Shown: piece after piece, positions 15,574-22,309 of the stretch
Layout of the letters: each line of letters opens with the position of its first letter
Numbering within the stretch: position 1 is the first letter of the stretch
Notes under the pieces: model-generated
Databases searched by the model: none
What the model saw: only the letters and a program-made list of their open reading frames with translations
What the model was told of the DNA's origin: nothing
From: Campylobacterales bacterium
GTDB lineage: Bacteria; Campylobacterota; Campylobacteria; Campylobacterales; Sulfurimonadaceae
Length of the DNA: 41,755 bases
Assembly: GCA_016938595.1 (NCBI GenBank)
Contig: JAFGUJ010000134.1
Coordinates: 1 to 41,755, forward strand
Direction: 5' to 3'
Made by a program: the position numbers and the translations under genes

Positions 15574-15975
15574 TTATTTGGGTTTTTTCTTGAAGAATTG
15601 GGACATGGCGCCGATGGCGAGGGTGCCGATCGTCACTTTTGCAATGCCGTTCGAGGCTTTGAGGGCCAGCGTTTTGGTTTCTTCATGAATATAGGCGATC
15701 AGATCCCGTATCTCATGCAGGGCCAGAAGCGATTTTTCGCTGACGCTACGGCTTTCCCCTCTCAGATGGATCAGCAGCTCGCTGACGTCGTGGAGCGTAA
15801 CGGCGGCTTTTGTCGAGAGGAAACTGAGTTCACTCTGGACATGGGCGATGAATTCATGCATTTTTTGCATGGTCATGACCGTCTGTATGCCGATATAGAC
15901 GATAACAGCGGTAATAATGACCATGCAAACGGCAATGATCCCGACAAAAAGTAGGAGTAATTCCTGTTCAGTCAT
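15574..15975 (-). CDS. small membrane protein with helical tail (DUF948-like)
   Basis: 133 residues: one N-terminal membrane helix (LLLLFVGIIAVCMVIITAVIVYIG) followed by a long amphipathic helical region and a second weakly hydrophobic segment (GIAKVTIGTLAIGAMSQFF) before a basic KKKPK end. The layout recalls DUF948-type proteins, but I cannot assign a family with certainty. It is the first gene of a two-gene unit with the YtxH-like protein. TATAAT at 16002-16007 on the minus strand is a good promoter, and it is divergent from the ZIP transporter gene. Confidence 0.65.
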   Translation of the reverse strand: MTEQELLLLFVGIIAVCMVIITAVIVYIGIQTVMTMQKMHEFIAHVQSELSFLSTKAAVTLHDVSELLIHLRGESRSVSEKSLLALHEIRDLIAYIHEETKTLALKASNGIAKVTIGTLAIGAMSQFFKKKPK

Positions 15976-16001
15976 GCGGACACCTTGAGCGATAATAAAC
16001 C

Positions 16002-16007
16002 ATTATA
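16002..16007 (-). promoter_or_regulatory. -10 element for the two small membrane proteins
   Basis: TATAAT on the minus strand, 26 bases before the ATG at 15975. It lies in the gap shared with the divergent ZIP transporter. Confidence 0.55.
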
Positions 16008-16072
16008 CCGCTCTTTTGGAAAAATTCGATAAGATTGATCCATATTACACCACACAATGGGATGATGAAGCG

Positions 16073-16909
16073 ATGGACTATTCCGCCGAAACGCTGCTGA
16101 TTGCTTTTTCGCTGACACTGCTGGCGGGGCTGTCGACCGGTATCGGTGCAGCCCTCGCCTTTTTTTCCAGAAGCGACAATGCGAAGCTCCTCTCGATCGG
16201 TCTGGGTTTTTCGGCAGGGGTGATGATCTATATCTCGTTTGCGGAGATACTGGTCAAATCCAAAGCCTCGTTCGCCCTCTATTTTCCCGACGCCGGTGCG
16301 GAAGCGCTGATGCTGCTCTGCTTTTTTTGCGGGGTGGGGCTGGCCTTTTTGATCGACCGCCTGATCCCCGAGGATGTCAATCCCCATGAACTCAAAAGCG
16401 ATCAGGAACTGGCCGGCCTCAAAAGCGACGAAGAGGGGAAGCGACGCCGCACGGCGCTGCACCGGACCGGTATTTTCACTGCACTGGCAATTTCCATTCA
16501 TAATTTTCCCGAAGGATTTGCCACATTTGTATCGGCACTGGATTCCGTGACACTGGGGATCGGCATCGCGGTCGCGGTCGCCATCCACAATATTCCCGAG
16601 GGGATGGCGGTATCGCTTCCGATCTATCATGCGACGGGAGATCGGAAAAAGGCATTCGTCTACGCATTCGGCTCAGGATTGGCCGAACCGGTCGGAGCGG
16701 CGCTGGGATTTTTTCTGCTGATGCCGCTGATGGGGGAGTTGACGCTGGGGATCACCTTCGGCGTGGTGGCGGGGATCATGGTCTATATTTCGCTCGACGA
16801 GCTGCTCCCCTCGGCGAGAGTTTACGGCAATGCCCATACGGCGATTGCCGGGATTGTGGCGGGGATGATGGTGATGGCTTCGAGCCTGCTGCTGTTTAAA
16901 ATCGTCTGA
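16073..16909 (+). CDS. zupT: ZIP-family metal transporter (ZupT)
   Basis: 278 residues from ATG 16073; the track's TTG 16016 adds 19 polar residues that do not fit the family start. Eight membrane helices are expected. Metal-binding motifs HNFPEG and HNIPEG are both present in helices IV and V, and a charged loop (KSDQELAGLKSDEEGKRRR) separates helices III and IV. ZupT imports Zn2+ and other divalent cations across the inner membrane. The 3' end overlaps the convergent kinase gene by 14 bases. No clear -10 was identified for this gene. Confidence 0.92.
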   Translation: MDYSAETLLIAFSLTLLAGLSTGIGAALAFFSRSDNAKLLSIGLGFSAGVMIYISFAEILVKSKASFALYFPDAGAEALMLLCFFCGVGLAFLIDRLIPEDVNPHELKSDQELAGLKSDEEGKRRRTALHRTGIFTALAISIHNFPEGFATFVSALDSVTLGIGIAVAVAIHNIPEGMAVSLPIYHATGDRKKAFVYAFGSGLAEPVGAALGFFLLMPLMGELTLGITFGVVAGIMVYISLDELLPSARVYGNAHTAIAGIVAGMMVMASSLLLFKIV

Positions 16910-17684
16910 GATATTCCAGTGTTTGATAAATGGCGACGCCGTCTTTGCCCAGATGGCGGTAAATCGGTTTGAGCACCCTGTAGGTGAGGGAGTAGCGCCG
17001 TGCTTCACTCACGAGGTTGTCCCACAGGTCGGGGCGTAGCGTCCGGTGATAGGCGTCCAGCGCCGTTTCGACGAGTTCCGGGGTGCGGAGTTTGCGGTAG
17101 AGAGTGTGGACGTACAAAAAGCCGTCGCGGATGATCGCTTCTTCGGGAGTGAGGGTGTTTTCGAGGTTCTCTTCAAAATCCATGAAATAGATTTTCCCCT
17201 CTTTATAGGCAATGTCGCGCAGTGCGGGGCGGGAGTGATAAAAACCGCGGTTGTGCAGATCGGCCAGCGCCCGCGAGAGCTCTGAGGCGAGGCTCTTTTT
17301 TTCCTCCTCCTTCATCGCCGAACTCCCCAGCAGAACGCTCATCGGGACCCCCGCATCTTCGAGAACGAGGTATCCCTGCTTTTGTACCCTGACGCGAGGG
17401 ACATTGATCCCCGCCGCTTTGAGCTCATTGAGCCGTTTGGCCTCGTAGGCGAGCGAGGCGATCGGATCGGTGACGACGGTGGGACGGAAAAAATTGTTGT
17501 TCAGAAATTTGGAGAGGAGCGACATCAGCGAATGCCACAGATTGGCCTCGCCGTATTCTGGCTGTTTGATCCAGTATTTTTCGTCTTCGTAGACAAAACT
17601 GAAGGTCCGTTTGTGCCCGTTGCGCGACAAAACATCGACGGCGGCATTTTCCAGGGTGGGATGATCGGTTCGGATTTCTTTCAT
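16896..17684 (-). CDS. lipopolysaccharide kinase-like protein (WaaP/InaA/Kdo-kinase group)
   Basis: 262 residues from ATG 17684 (272 from GTG 17714). It shows the atypical kinase pattern: an ATP-lobe with AYEAKRLNELKAAGINVPRV, a catalytic loop LHNRGFYHSRPALRDI, and a metal-binding segment IYFMDFEEN. These are features of Kdo/heptose kinases that phosphorylate the LPS inner core, and of InaA-like proteins. It would act at the cytoplasmic face of the inner membrane. The substrate is not proven. TACAAT sits six bases before the ATG, suggesting a leaderless mRNA. It is convergent with zupT and divergent from parA. Confidence 0.8.
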   Translation of the reverse strand: MKEIRTDHPTLENAAVDVLSRNGHKRTFSFVYEDEKYWIKQPEYGEANLWHSLMSLLSKFLNNNFFRPTVVTDPIASLAYEAKRLNELKAAGINVPRVRVQKQGYLVLEDAGVPMSVLLGSSAMKEEEKKSLASELSRALADLHNRGFYHSRPALRDIAYKEGKIYFMDFEENLENTLTPEEAIIRDGFLYVHTLYRKLRTPELVETALDAYHRTLRPDLWDNLVSEARRYSLTYRVLKPIYRHLGKDGVAIYQTLEYLRRF

Positions 17685-17696
17685 GATTAAATTGTA
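17682..17696 (-). promoter_or_regulatory. -10 placed for a leaderless start of the kinase gene
   Basis: TACAAT (17691-17696, minus) is followed by six bases and then the ATG at 17684. This is the same geometry as at the LRV gene (6177-6191). The longer GTG start at 17714 would put the -10 inside the coding region. Confidence 0.45.
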
Positions 17697-17737
17697 ACAT
17701 GTGAACGGTTGCACTCTTCTTTGTCTGTCAGAAGTCG

Positions 17738-17771
17738 TACTTTAAGTATCTAAAATATATACTTTACGTAT
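17738..17771 (+). promoter_or_regulatory. operator-like repeats upstream of parA
   Basis: TACTT-T-AAGTA (17738-17748) is a perfect palindrome. A near copy, TACTT-T-ACGTA, starts 22 bases later at 17760, which is about two helical turns. Between them TAAAATATATAC (17751-17762) recurs exactly at 18446-18457 before the next gene. The block directly precedes the parA -10 and suits autoregulation by the ribbon-helix-helix partner, or a centromere-like site. Confidence 0.6.
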
Positions 17772-17773
17772 TC

Positions 17774-17779
17774 TATAAA
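17774..17779 (+). promoter_or_regulatory. -10 element for parA
   Basis: TATAAA lies 22 bases before the ATG at 17796. AAGG (17785-17788) serves as ribosome-binding site. The operator-like repeats sit directly upstream. Confidence 0.5.
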
Positions 17780-17795
17780 TATTCAAGGCATATTA

Positions 17796-18440
17796 ATGAT
17801 ACTTACCCTTTCGCATCAGAAAGGCGGGGTCGGCAAATCGACCGTCGCCTGGAATCTCGCCGTGAGCTTTTCGAAAATCATCCCGACACGGATCGTCGAT
17901 CTCGATACCCAGCGTTCCCTGACCGTCACCAATGCGCTGCGGATCGAACAGGGGATGGAACCGATCGAGATGCTCCATTTCAATACGGCCGAAGAACTGG
18001 CCCAGTACGCCGCGGAGGATTCAGATGATGTCTTGACGATCATCGACTCGGGAGGATTCGACAGCGCGTTCAACCGCGTGGCGATCATTGCGTCGGATCT
18101 GCTGATCACCCCCGTCAGTGACAAGCCTTTTGACCTAATGGGACTGCAAAAATACGAGGAGATTCTTAAAAGCCTCTCCGAGATACAGGGGGAGACGATC
18201 AAAACCCATGTCCTTTTCAATAACATCAACCCCTCGATGAAACGGTTCGGGGAACTGGTAGAGTTTATCTGCGGCTCGGAGCATTTTGAGTTGCTGGTTC
18301 CGGTTCTGCGCCAGCGGGTGGATATGGCCCATTCGGTCGGAGAAGGCAAGAGCATCAAAGAGTACCGCATTTTCAGCCGGGCCGATCAGGAGATGGACGA
18401 GCTGTTCGATGAGATCAAGGGTATTTTGAATATACAATAA
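17796..18440 (+). CDS. ParA-family Walker-type ATPase, short form
   Basis: 214 residues. The deviant Walker A is KGGVGKST at residues 9-16, followed by the A' region RIVDLDTQRS and Walker B-like LTIIDSGG. There is no N-terminal DNA-binding domain, so it belongs with the small type Ib ParA proteins of plasmids rather than chromosomal Soj. These ATPases position DNA or protein cargo using dynamic nucleoid binding. A ribbon-helix-helix-like gene follows after 29 bases, in the position of ParG-type partners. No parB is present. It probably came from a plasmid partition cassette, or it moves another cargo; both are inference. Confidence 0.88.
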   Translation: MILTLSHQKGGVGKSTVAWNLAVSFSKIIPTRIVDLDTQRSLTVTNALRIEQGMEPIEMLHFNTAEELAQYAAEDSDDVLTIIDSGGFDSAFNRVAIIASDLLITPVSDKPFDLMGLQKYEEILKSLSEIQGETIKTHVLFNNINPSMKRFGELVEFICGSEHFELLVPVLRQRVDMAHSVGEGKSIKEYRIFSRADQEMDELFDEIKGILNIQ

Positions 18441-18445
18441 ATATA

Positions 18446-18457
18446 TAAAATATATAC
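18446..18457 (+). repeat. second copy of the TAAAATATATAC element
   Basis: This 12-base sequence matches 17751-17762 exactly. It lies in the gap between parA and the small downstream gene, in an AT-rich tract followed by AGAGGA as ribosome-binding site. Confidence 0.6.
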
Positions 18458-18469
18458 AGAGGATATATT

Positions 18470-18691
18470 ATGGCGAAAAAAAGTTTTTTGCAGAACATCG
18501 AAAAAGTGAAAAGCTCCGCGGCCATGAGCGAGCGTGAAGAGAGCGTCAAACAAGACAGAGAGAAGAAGAAAAAACTGATTACGATCCCTATCGAATGGGA
18601 AAACAGAATCCGCGAATTCCACGGCGGTACGGTGAGCGCCTATATCCTCATCGCCCTGCAGGAGAGGATGCAGCGCGACGGATTACTGTAA
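18470..18691 (+). CDS. ParG-like ribbon-helix-helix protein
   Basis: 73 residues. The first ~34 residues are polar, highly charged and probably disordered. The C-terminal part KKLITIPIEWENRIREF, then TVSAYILIALQERMQRDG, fits one beta strand followed by two helices, as in ribbon-helix-helix DNA binders. ParG-type partners of small ParA proteins have this layout: a flexible tail that stimulates the ATPase and a folded DNA-binding dimer. It would bind the repeats at 17738-17771 and 18446-18457. The family is assigned by pattern, not by search. The gene ends nine bases from the convergent hsp20. Confidence 0.68.
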   Translation: MAKKSFLQNIEKVKSSAAMSEREESVKQDREKKKKLITIPIEWENRIREFHGGTVSAYILIALQERMQRDGLL

Positions 18692-18700
18692 CCTGTCTTT

Positions 18701-19129
18701 TTATTTGACTTTGATCTCTTTGGCCGATTTGTTTTTCTTCTCTTTTTTGGGGAGGGTGATCTCCAGGACGCCGTCCCTGTTCTCGGCGTGGACGTTTTCG
18801 GTGTCGACGTTGTCGGGGATCGTGAAGCTGCGGGTGAAACAGCCGAAGCTGCTCTCCATCTTGTAGTAGTTCTCCTCCTTGACCTCTTCCTTGCTTTTTC
18901 TCTCCCCTTTGAGGGTCAGGATGTTGTTGTCGATCTTGACGCTGATGTCCTCTTTTTTCACTCCGGGAAGGTCAACGTCGATGTGGTAGGCGAATTCCCC
19001 TTCGCGGGTATTGACCGAGGGGGTGAAACTGCTAAAGACATCCTTTTTCAGATCCATTGCGAACGCCTCGTTCATCCGGTCTTCCAGCGTGCGCAACTCT
19101 TTAAGCGGGTTGAATCGTGTCAGCAACAT
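18701..19129 (-). CDS. Hsp20/alpha-crystallin small heat-shock protein
   Basis: 142 residues. The alpha-crystallin domain spans about residues 43-130: FAYHIDVDLPGVKKEDISV, then LTLKGERK, then DGVLEITLPK. The C-terminal tail is lysine-rich (KKEKKNKSAKEIKVK) and contains an I-K-V that can act as the I-x-I/V anchor. It is an ATP-independent chaperone that holds unfolding proteins in the cytoplasm. AAAGGA precedes the ATG. It is divergent from the Lon-related protease; no CIRCE or HspR-type repeat was recognised in the gap. Confidence 0.95.
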   Translation of the reverse strand: MLLTRFNPLKELRTLEDRMNEAFAMDLKKDVFSSFTPSVNTREGEFAYHIDVDLPGVKKEDISVKIDNNILTLKGERKSKEEVKEENYYKMESSFGCFTRSFTIPDNVDTENVHAENRDGVLEITLPKKEKKNKSAKEIKVK

Positions 19130-19295
19130 GGTAATCCTTTCGCGAAAAATTACAGAAACATCCTCCCCCCTTTTTTTAAAGGAAAAGCGCGTCTGTACCC
19201 GATAAATCTAACATGCAAACCATTAATAATCCATAATAACAGACAATTACATACAAAAAGAAACAGATACGGGCTGTATACGGATTCTGCTGTGC

Positions 19296-19301
19296 TACAA
19301 T
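19296..19301 (+). promoter_or_regulatory. extended -10 for the Lon-related protease
   Basis: TGC-TACAAT, 36 bases before the ATG at 19337, with GAGGAA as ribosome-binding site. Confidence 0.6.
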
Positions 19302-19336
19302 GATCGGATGCATATCCTGACGAGGAACAACATAGC

Positions 19337-21736
19337 ATGACGGAACCGTTATCTTTTTCAGCCCTTTACCGTACGTGTGATCCCAAAGGGCTCTCTTTTG
19401 AAACGACTCAGGAATTGGAACCGCTATCGGAGATCATCGGTCAGGACAGTGCCCTGGCTGCGGTGGATTTCGGGATCAATATTGCTCAGGAGGGATACAA
19501 TCTTTATGCTATGGGCCCCTCCGGCAGCGGAAAACACTCACTCATCACTGCGTTTTTGCGTGAAAAAGCCTCGGGGGAACCCCGACCGGATGACTGGTGC
19601 TATGTCAACAATTTCAAAGACCACCGTGTTCCGATAGCGATCAAGATGCCTCCGGGAGACTGCATCCGTTTCAAAGACGACGTTGCCGAATGCATCGAAC
19701 TCCTGAAAACGATTCTTCCCACGGTATTCGAAAGCAACGAATACCGTAATACGCGCGAAGCGATAAACCAAAAATACATCGGGATGCAGGCGGATATTTT
19801 CCAAAATCTCCAGAAAGAGGCCGAAAAACACGGGGTTGCGATGAACGCCGCAACCCCGAGCCGAATCACTTTCGTCCCTATTGTGGAGGGGAAAATCCTC
19901 TCCGCCGAAGAGTTCAAGGCGATCAGCGGAAAAGAGAAAGAGGAGCTGAACGCGAAACTGAATGCCTTTGAAGCCATCGTCAAAGATTCTCTTCGAAAAG
20001 TGAGCCAGCTTTCCAAATCGCTCCAGAAAGAGCTGATGGCGCTGGATCGGAAAACGACGGCCGATACCGTCGAGACGCTTCTGGAAGAGCTGCGCGAAAC
20101 GTACAGTGAAATCCCGAAAATCAGCGCTTATCTCGACGCGCTGCAATACGACATTATCAAAAACGTCCAGGATTTTCTCGTCAAACCCGACGAGATGGAG
20201 ATGCCGCCGTTTATGCGCGAATACGTCACCCCGTCGTTCCGACGCTATCAGGTCAACGTGCTGATGGCTCATGATGAGAACGGCGGGGCTCCCCTCGTCT
20301 ACGAAGACAATCCTACCTATCAGAATCTTGTCGGCAGGATCGAGCATGTTTCCCAGATGGGGACGCTACTGACCGATTTCACGATGATCAAACCCGGTGC
20401 GCTCCACAAGGCCAACGGCGGCTATCTGATCCTCGATGCCCGTAAGCTGCTGATCGAGCCGTTTGCGTGGGAAGCGCTGAAGCGGGTACTCCGCTCCAAA
20501 GAGATCCGGATCGAGTCGATCACCCAGCAGTATTCGCTGATCGATACGACGACGCTCGAACCCGAAGCCATCCCCGTCAGCGTCAAGGTGGTATTGATCG
20601 GGGAGCGGATTTTGTATTATTTCCTCTACCACTACGATCCCGATTTCAAAGAGCTGTTCAAGGTGAGCGCCGATTTCGAAGAGGATATGCCGGGCACCGG
20701 GGAAAACATCCGTCTCTACGCCCAGATGATCGGGACAATCGCCCAAAAAAGTTCCCTTTTCCCGCTGAGTGCCGAAGCGGTCGCCAGGGTGATTGAACAC
20801 AGTACGCGCGAAGCGCAGGACAATGAAAAAATCTCCACCCACATAGCAACACTGGCCGATCTTCTGAAAGAGGCCGATTACTGGACCCGAAAAGCGGGGC
20901 GTTCCGTGACCGAGAAAAGCGACATCGAAACGGCGCTTGGCGCCCAGCAGGAGCGGATGAACCGCATTCAGAAAAAGCTCTACGAACAGATCGCCGAAGG
21001 GGTGATCCTGATCAACACCGAGGGGCGCGCGATCGGGCAGATCAACGCACTGACCTATATTTCCATGGGGGGGCACCGGTTCGGGGTCCCTTCGCGGATC
21101 ACGGCCCGCACGCGCCTTGGGAAAGGGGAGGTCATCGACATCGAGCGCAAAGCCGAACTTGGCGGCCCCATCCATTCCAAGGGGGTGATGATTCTCAGTT
21201 CCTATCTGGGTTCCACCTATGCCAAAGAGGCCCCTTTCCACCTTTTCGCCTCGCTGGTGTTCGAGCAGTCCTACGCGAAGATCGAAGGGGACAGCGCCTC
21301 GTCCACCGAACTCTACGCGGTCCTCTCCTCCCTCTCAGAGCTTCCCGTGGCGCAGAACATCGCCGTCACGGGGTCGGTCAACCAGTTTGGGGAGATTCAG
21401 GCGATCGGCGGGGTCAACGAGAAGATCGAGGGGTTTTTCGATGTGTGCATGCACCGCAACCCGGGGGGGGAGTACGGCGTGATTATCCCCAGAGCCAACA
21501 TCCGCCATCTGATGCTCAAAAAAGAGGTTGTGGAGGCGGCGAAAGAGGGGAGATTTAAAATCTACGCCGTCGAGACGATTGGCGAGGGGATCGAAATTCT
21601 TACCGGTGTCGAAGCGGGAGTGGCCGACGGGGAAGGAAATTATCCAGCCGGATCGGTCAACGGCCGAGTCATGGCCCGGTTGAAAAGCTTTACGAAAACG
21701 ATGCAGGAATACGGCAAAAGCATGACGAAAGAGTAA
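19337..21736 (+). CDS. Lon-related ATP-dependent protease (AAA_32/Lon proteolytic domain)
   Basis: 799 residues. An N-terminal AAA-like segment has Walker A GPSGSGKHS around residues 58-66, with a coiled-coil insertion (residues ~145-260) typical of the 'lon-related, type 2' group. The ATPase continues with GALHKANGGYLILDARKL. The C-terminal Lon domain holds the catalytic dyad Ser653 (EGDSASST) and Lys696 (GGVNEKIEG); the 43-residue spacing equals that of classic Lon. It is a soluble or DNA-associated quality-control protease distinct from LonA. It lies divergent from hsp20, forming a proteostasis neighbourhood. Confidence 0.93.
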   Translation: MTEPLSFSALYRTCDPKGLSFETTQELEPLSEIIGQDSALAAVDFGINIAQEGYNLYAMGPSGSGKHSLITAFLREKASGEPRPDDWCYVNNFKDHRVPIAIKMPPGDCIRFKDDVAECIELLKTILPTVFESNEYRNTREAINQKYIGMQADIFQNLQKEAEKHGVAMNAATPSRITFVPIVEGKILSAEEFKAISGKEKEELNAKLNAFEAIVKDSLRKVSQLSKSLQKELMALDRKTTADTVETLLEELRETYSEIPKISAYLDALQYDIIKNVQDFLVKPDEMEMPPFMREYVTPSFRRYQVNVLMAHDENGGAPLVYEDNPTYQNLVGRIEHVSQMGTLLTDFTMIKPGALHKANGGYLILDARKLLIEPFAWEALKRVLRSKEIRIESITQQYSLIDTTTLEPEAIPVSVKVVLIGERILYYFLYHYDPDFKELFKVSADFEEDMPGTGENIRLYAQMIGTIAQKSSLFPLSAEAVARVIEHSTREAQDNEKISTHIATLADLLKEADYWTRKAGRSVTEKSDIETALGAQQERMNRIQKKLYEQIAEGVILINTEGRAIGQINALTYISMGGHRFGVPSRITARTRLGKGEVIDIERKAELGGPIHSKGVMILSSYLGSTYAKEAPFHLFASLVFEQSYAKIEGDSASSTELYAVLSSLSELPVAQNIAVTGSVNQFGEIQAIGGVNEKIEGFFDVCMHRNPGGEYGVIIPRANIRHLMLKKEVVEAAKEGRFKIYAVETIGEGIEILTGVEAGVADGEGNYPAGSVNGRVMARLKSFTKTMQEYGKSMTKE

Positions 21737-21755
21737 ATGCGAGCATCTAAAGTCA

Positions 21756-21772
21756 TGCATTAAACTAATGCA
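21756..21772 (+). promoter_or_regulatory. palindrome 1 upstream of the receiver-like gene
   Basis: TGCATTA-AAC-TAATGCA, a perfect seven-base inverted repeat, 16 bases upstream of the -10. It contains ATGCAAT (21768-21774) at its right edge, a sequence repeated in palindrome 2. Confidence 0.65.
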
Positions 21773-21787
21773 ATATGGTAAACATTT

Positions 21788-21793
21788 TATAAT
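21788..21793 (+). promoter_or_regulatory. -10 element for the receiver-like gene
   Basis: TATAAT lies between two palindromes. The predicted transcript start falls at about 21800, inside palindrome 2. Confidence 0.6.
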
Positions 21794-21799
21794 AAAATT

Positions 21800-21817
21800 A
21801 TGCAATAATGATTGCAT
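21800..21817 (+). promoter_or_regulatory. palindrome 2 overlapping the start codon
   Basis: ATGCAAT-AATG-ATTGCAT, a perfect seven-base inverted repeat whose right arm covers the first two bases of the ATG at 21816. ATGCAAT also occurs 32 bases upstream in palindrome 1. A bound repressor would block transcription; as RNA it could form a start-codon hairpin. Confidence 0.65.
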
Positions 21818-22244
21818 GAAAATATTGATGATTGATCACGACGGCTTTCAGCTCAACACGCGCAAGGCATTGCTGGAAAACTCTCCCATGAAATGTGAAG
21901 TGGATGTTGCTAGCACGCTGGGAGACCTTTATATCGCCTTTCAAAAAGGGCTTTACAATGTCGTGATCATCGACAACACCATTGAGAACAACGAAAAATA
22001 CATCGAGCATCTTCTGCAGAATGATCCGCTGCAGCCTCTCCTGGTGGTCAGTGATGCCGTCCGCTGTGTTATCAACCGATGCGAGGATTGCGTCAACAAC
22101 CATAACGTGCGGCGTTTGAACAATCCCACCCCGATCAAAAATATCGTCCGCATGGTGAGCGGATTCAGCGGTTACTCCTGCGATCATTACGACCCGCAAA
22201 CCAATCTTATGCAGGGGAGTGCAGAGGAGAGACCGCAGCCATAA
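21816..22244 (+). CDS. degenerate response-regulator receiver-like protein
   Basis: 142 residues from ATG 21816; the track's 21768 start lies before the -10. The opening MKILMIDHDGFQLNTRKALLE and the later YNVVIIDNT resemble a CheY-like fold, with acidic residues D7 and D9 in the first turn and Asp in the place of the phospho-acceptor (IIDN). The second half contains cysteines (CVINRCEDCVNNHN) instead of the normal T and K switch region, so normal phosphorelay is doubtful. The cysteines could bind metal. The gene sits alone between the Lon-related protease and cardiolipin synthase, with no histidine kinase nearby. No good ribosome-binding site is seen. Confidence 0.62.
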   Translation: MKILMIDHDGFQLNTRKALLENSPMKCEVDVASTLGDLYIAFQKGLYNVVIIDNTIENNEKYIEHLLQNDPLQPLLVVSDAVRCVINRCEDCVNNHNVRRLNNPTPIKNIVRMVSGFSGYSCDHYDPQTNLMQGSAEERPQP

Positions 22245-22267
22245 GAGTGATCTGAAGCCCCTTCGGG

Positions 22268-22273
22268 TACAAT
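22268..22273 (+). promoter_or_regulatory. -10 element for cardiolipin synthase
   Basis: TACAAT, 42 bases before the ATG at 22310. Confidence 0.5.
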
Positions 22274-22309
22274 GAGTGCAGAAGGTTATTTTGCGGACGG
22301 GGTTTGGGA

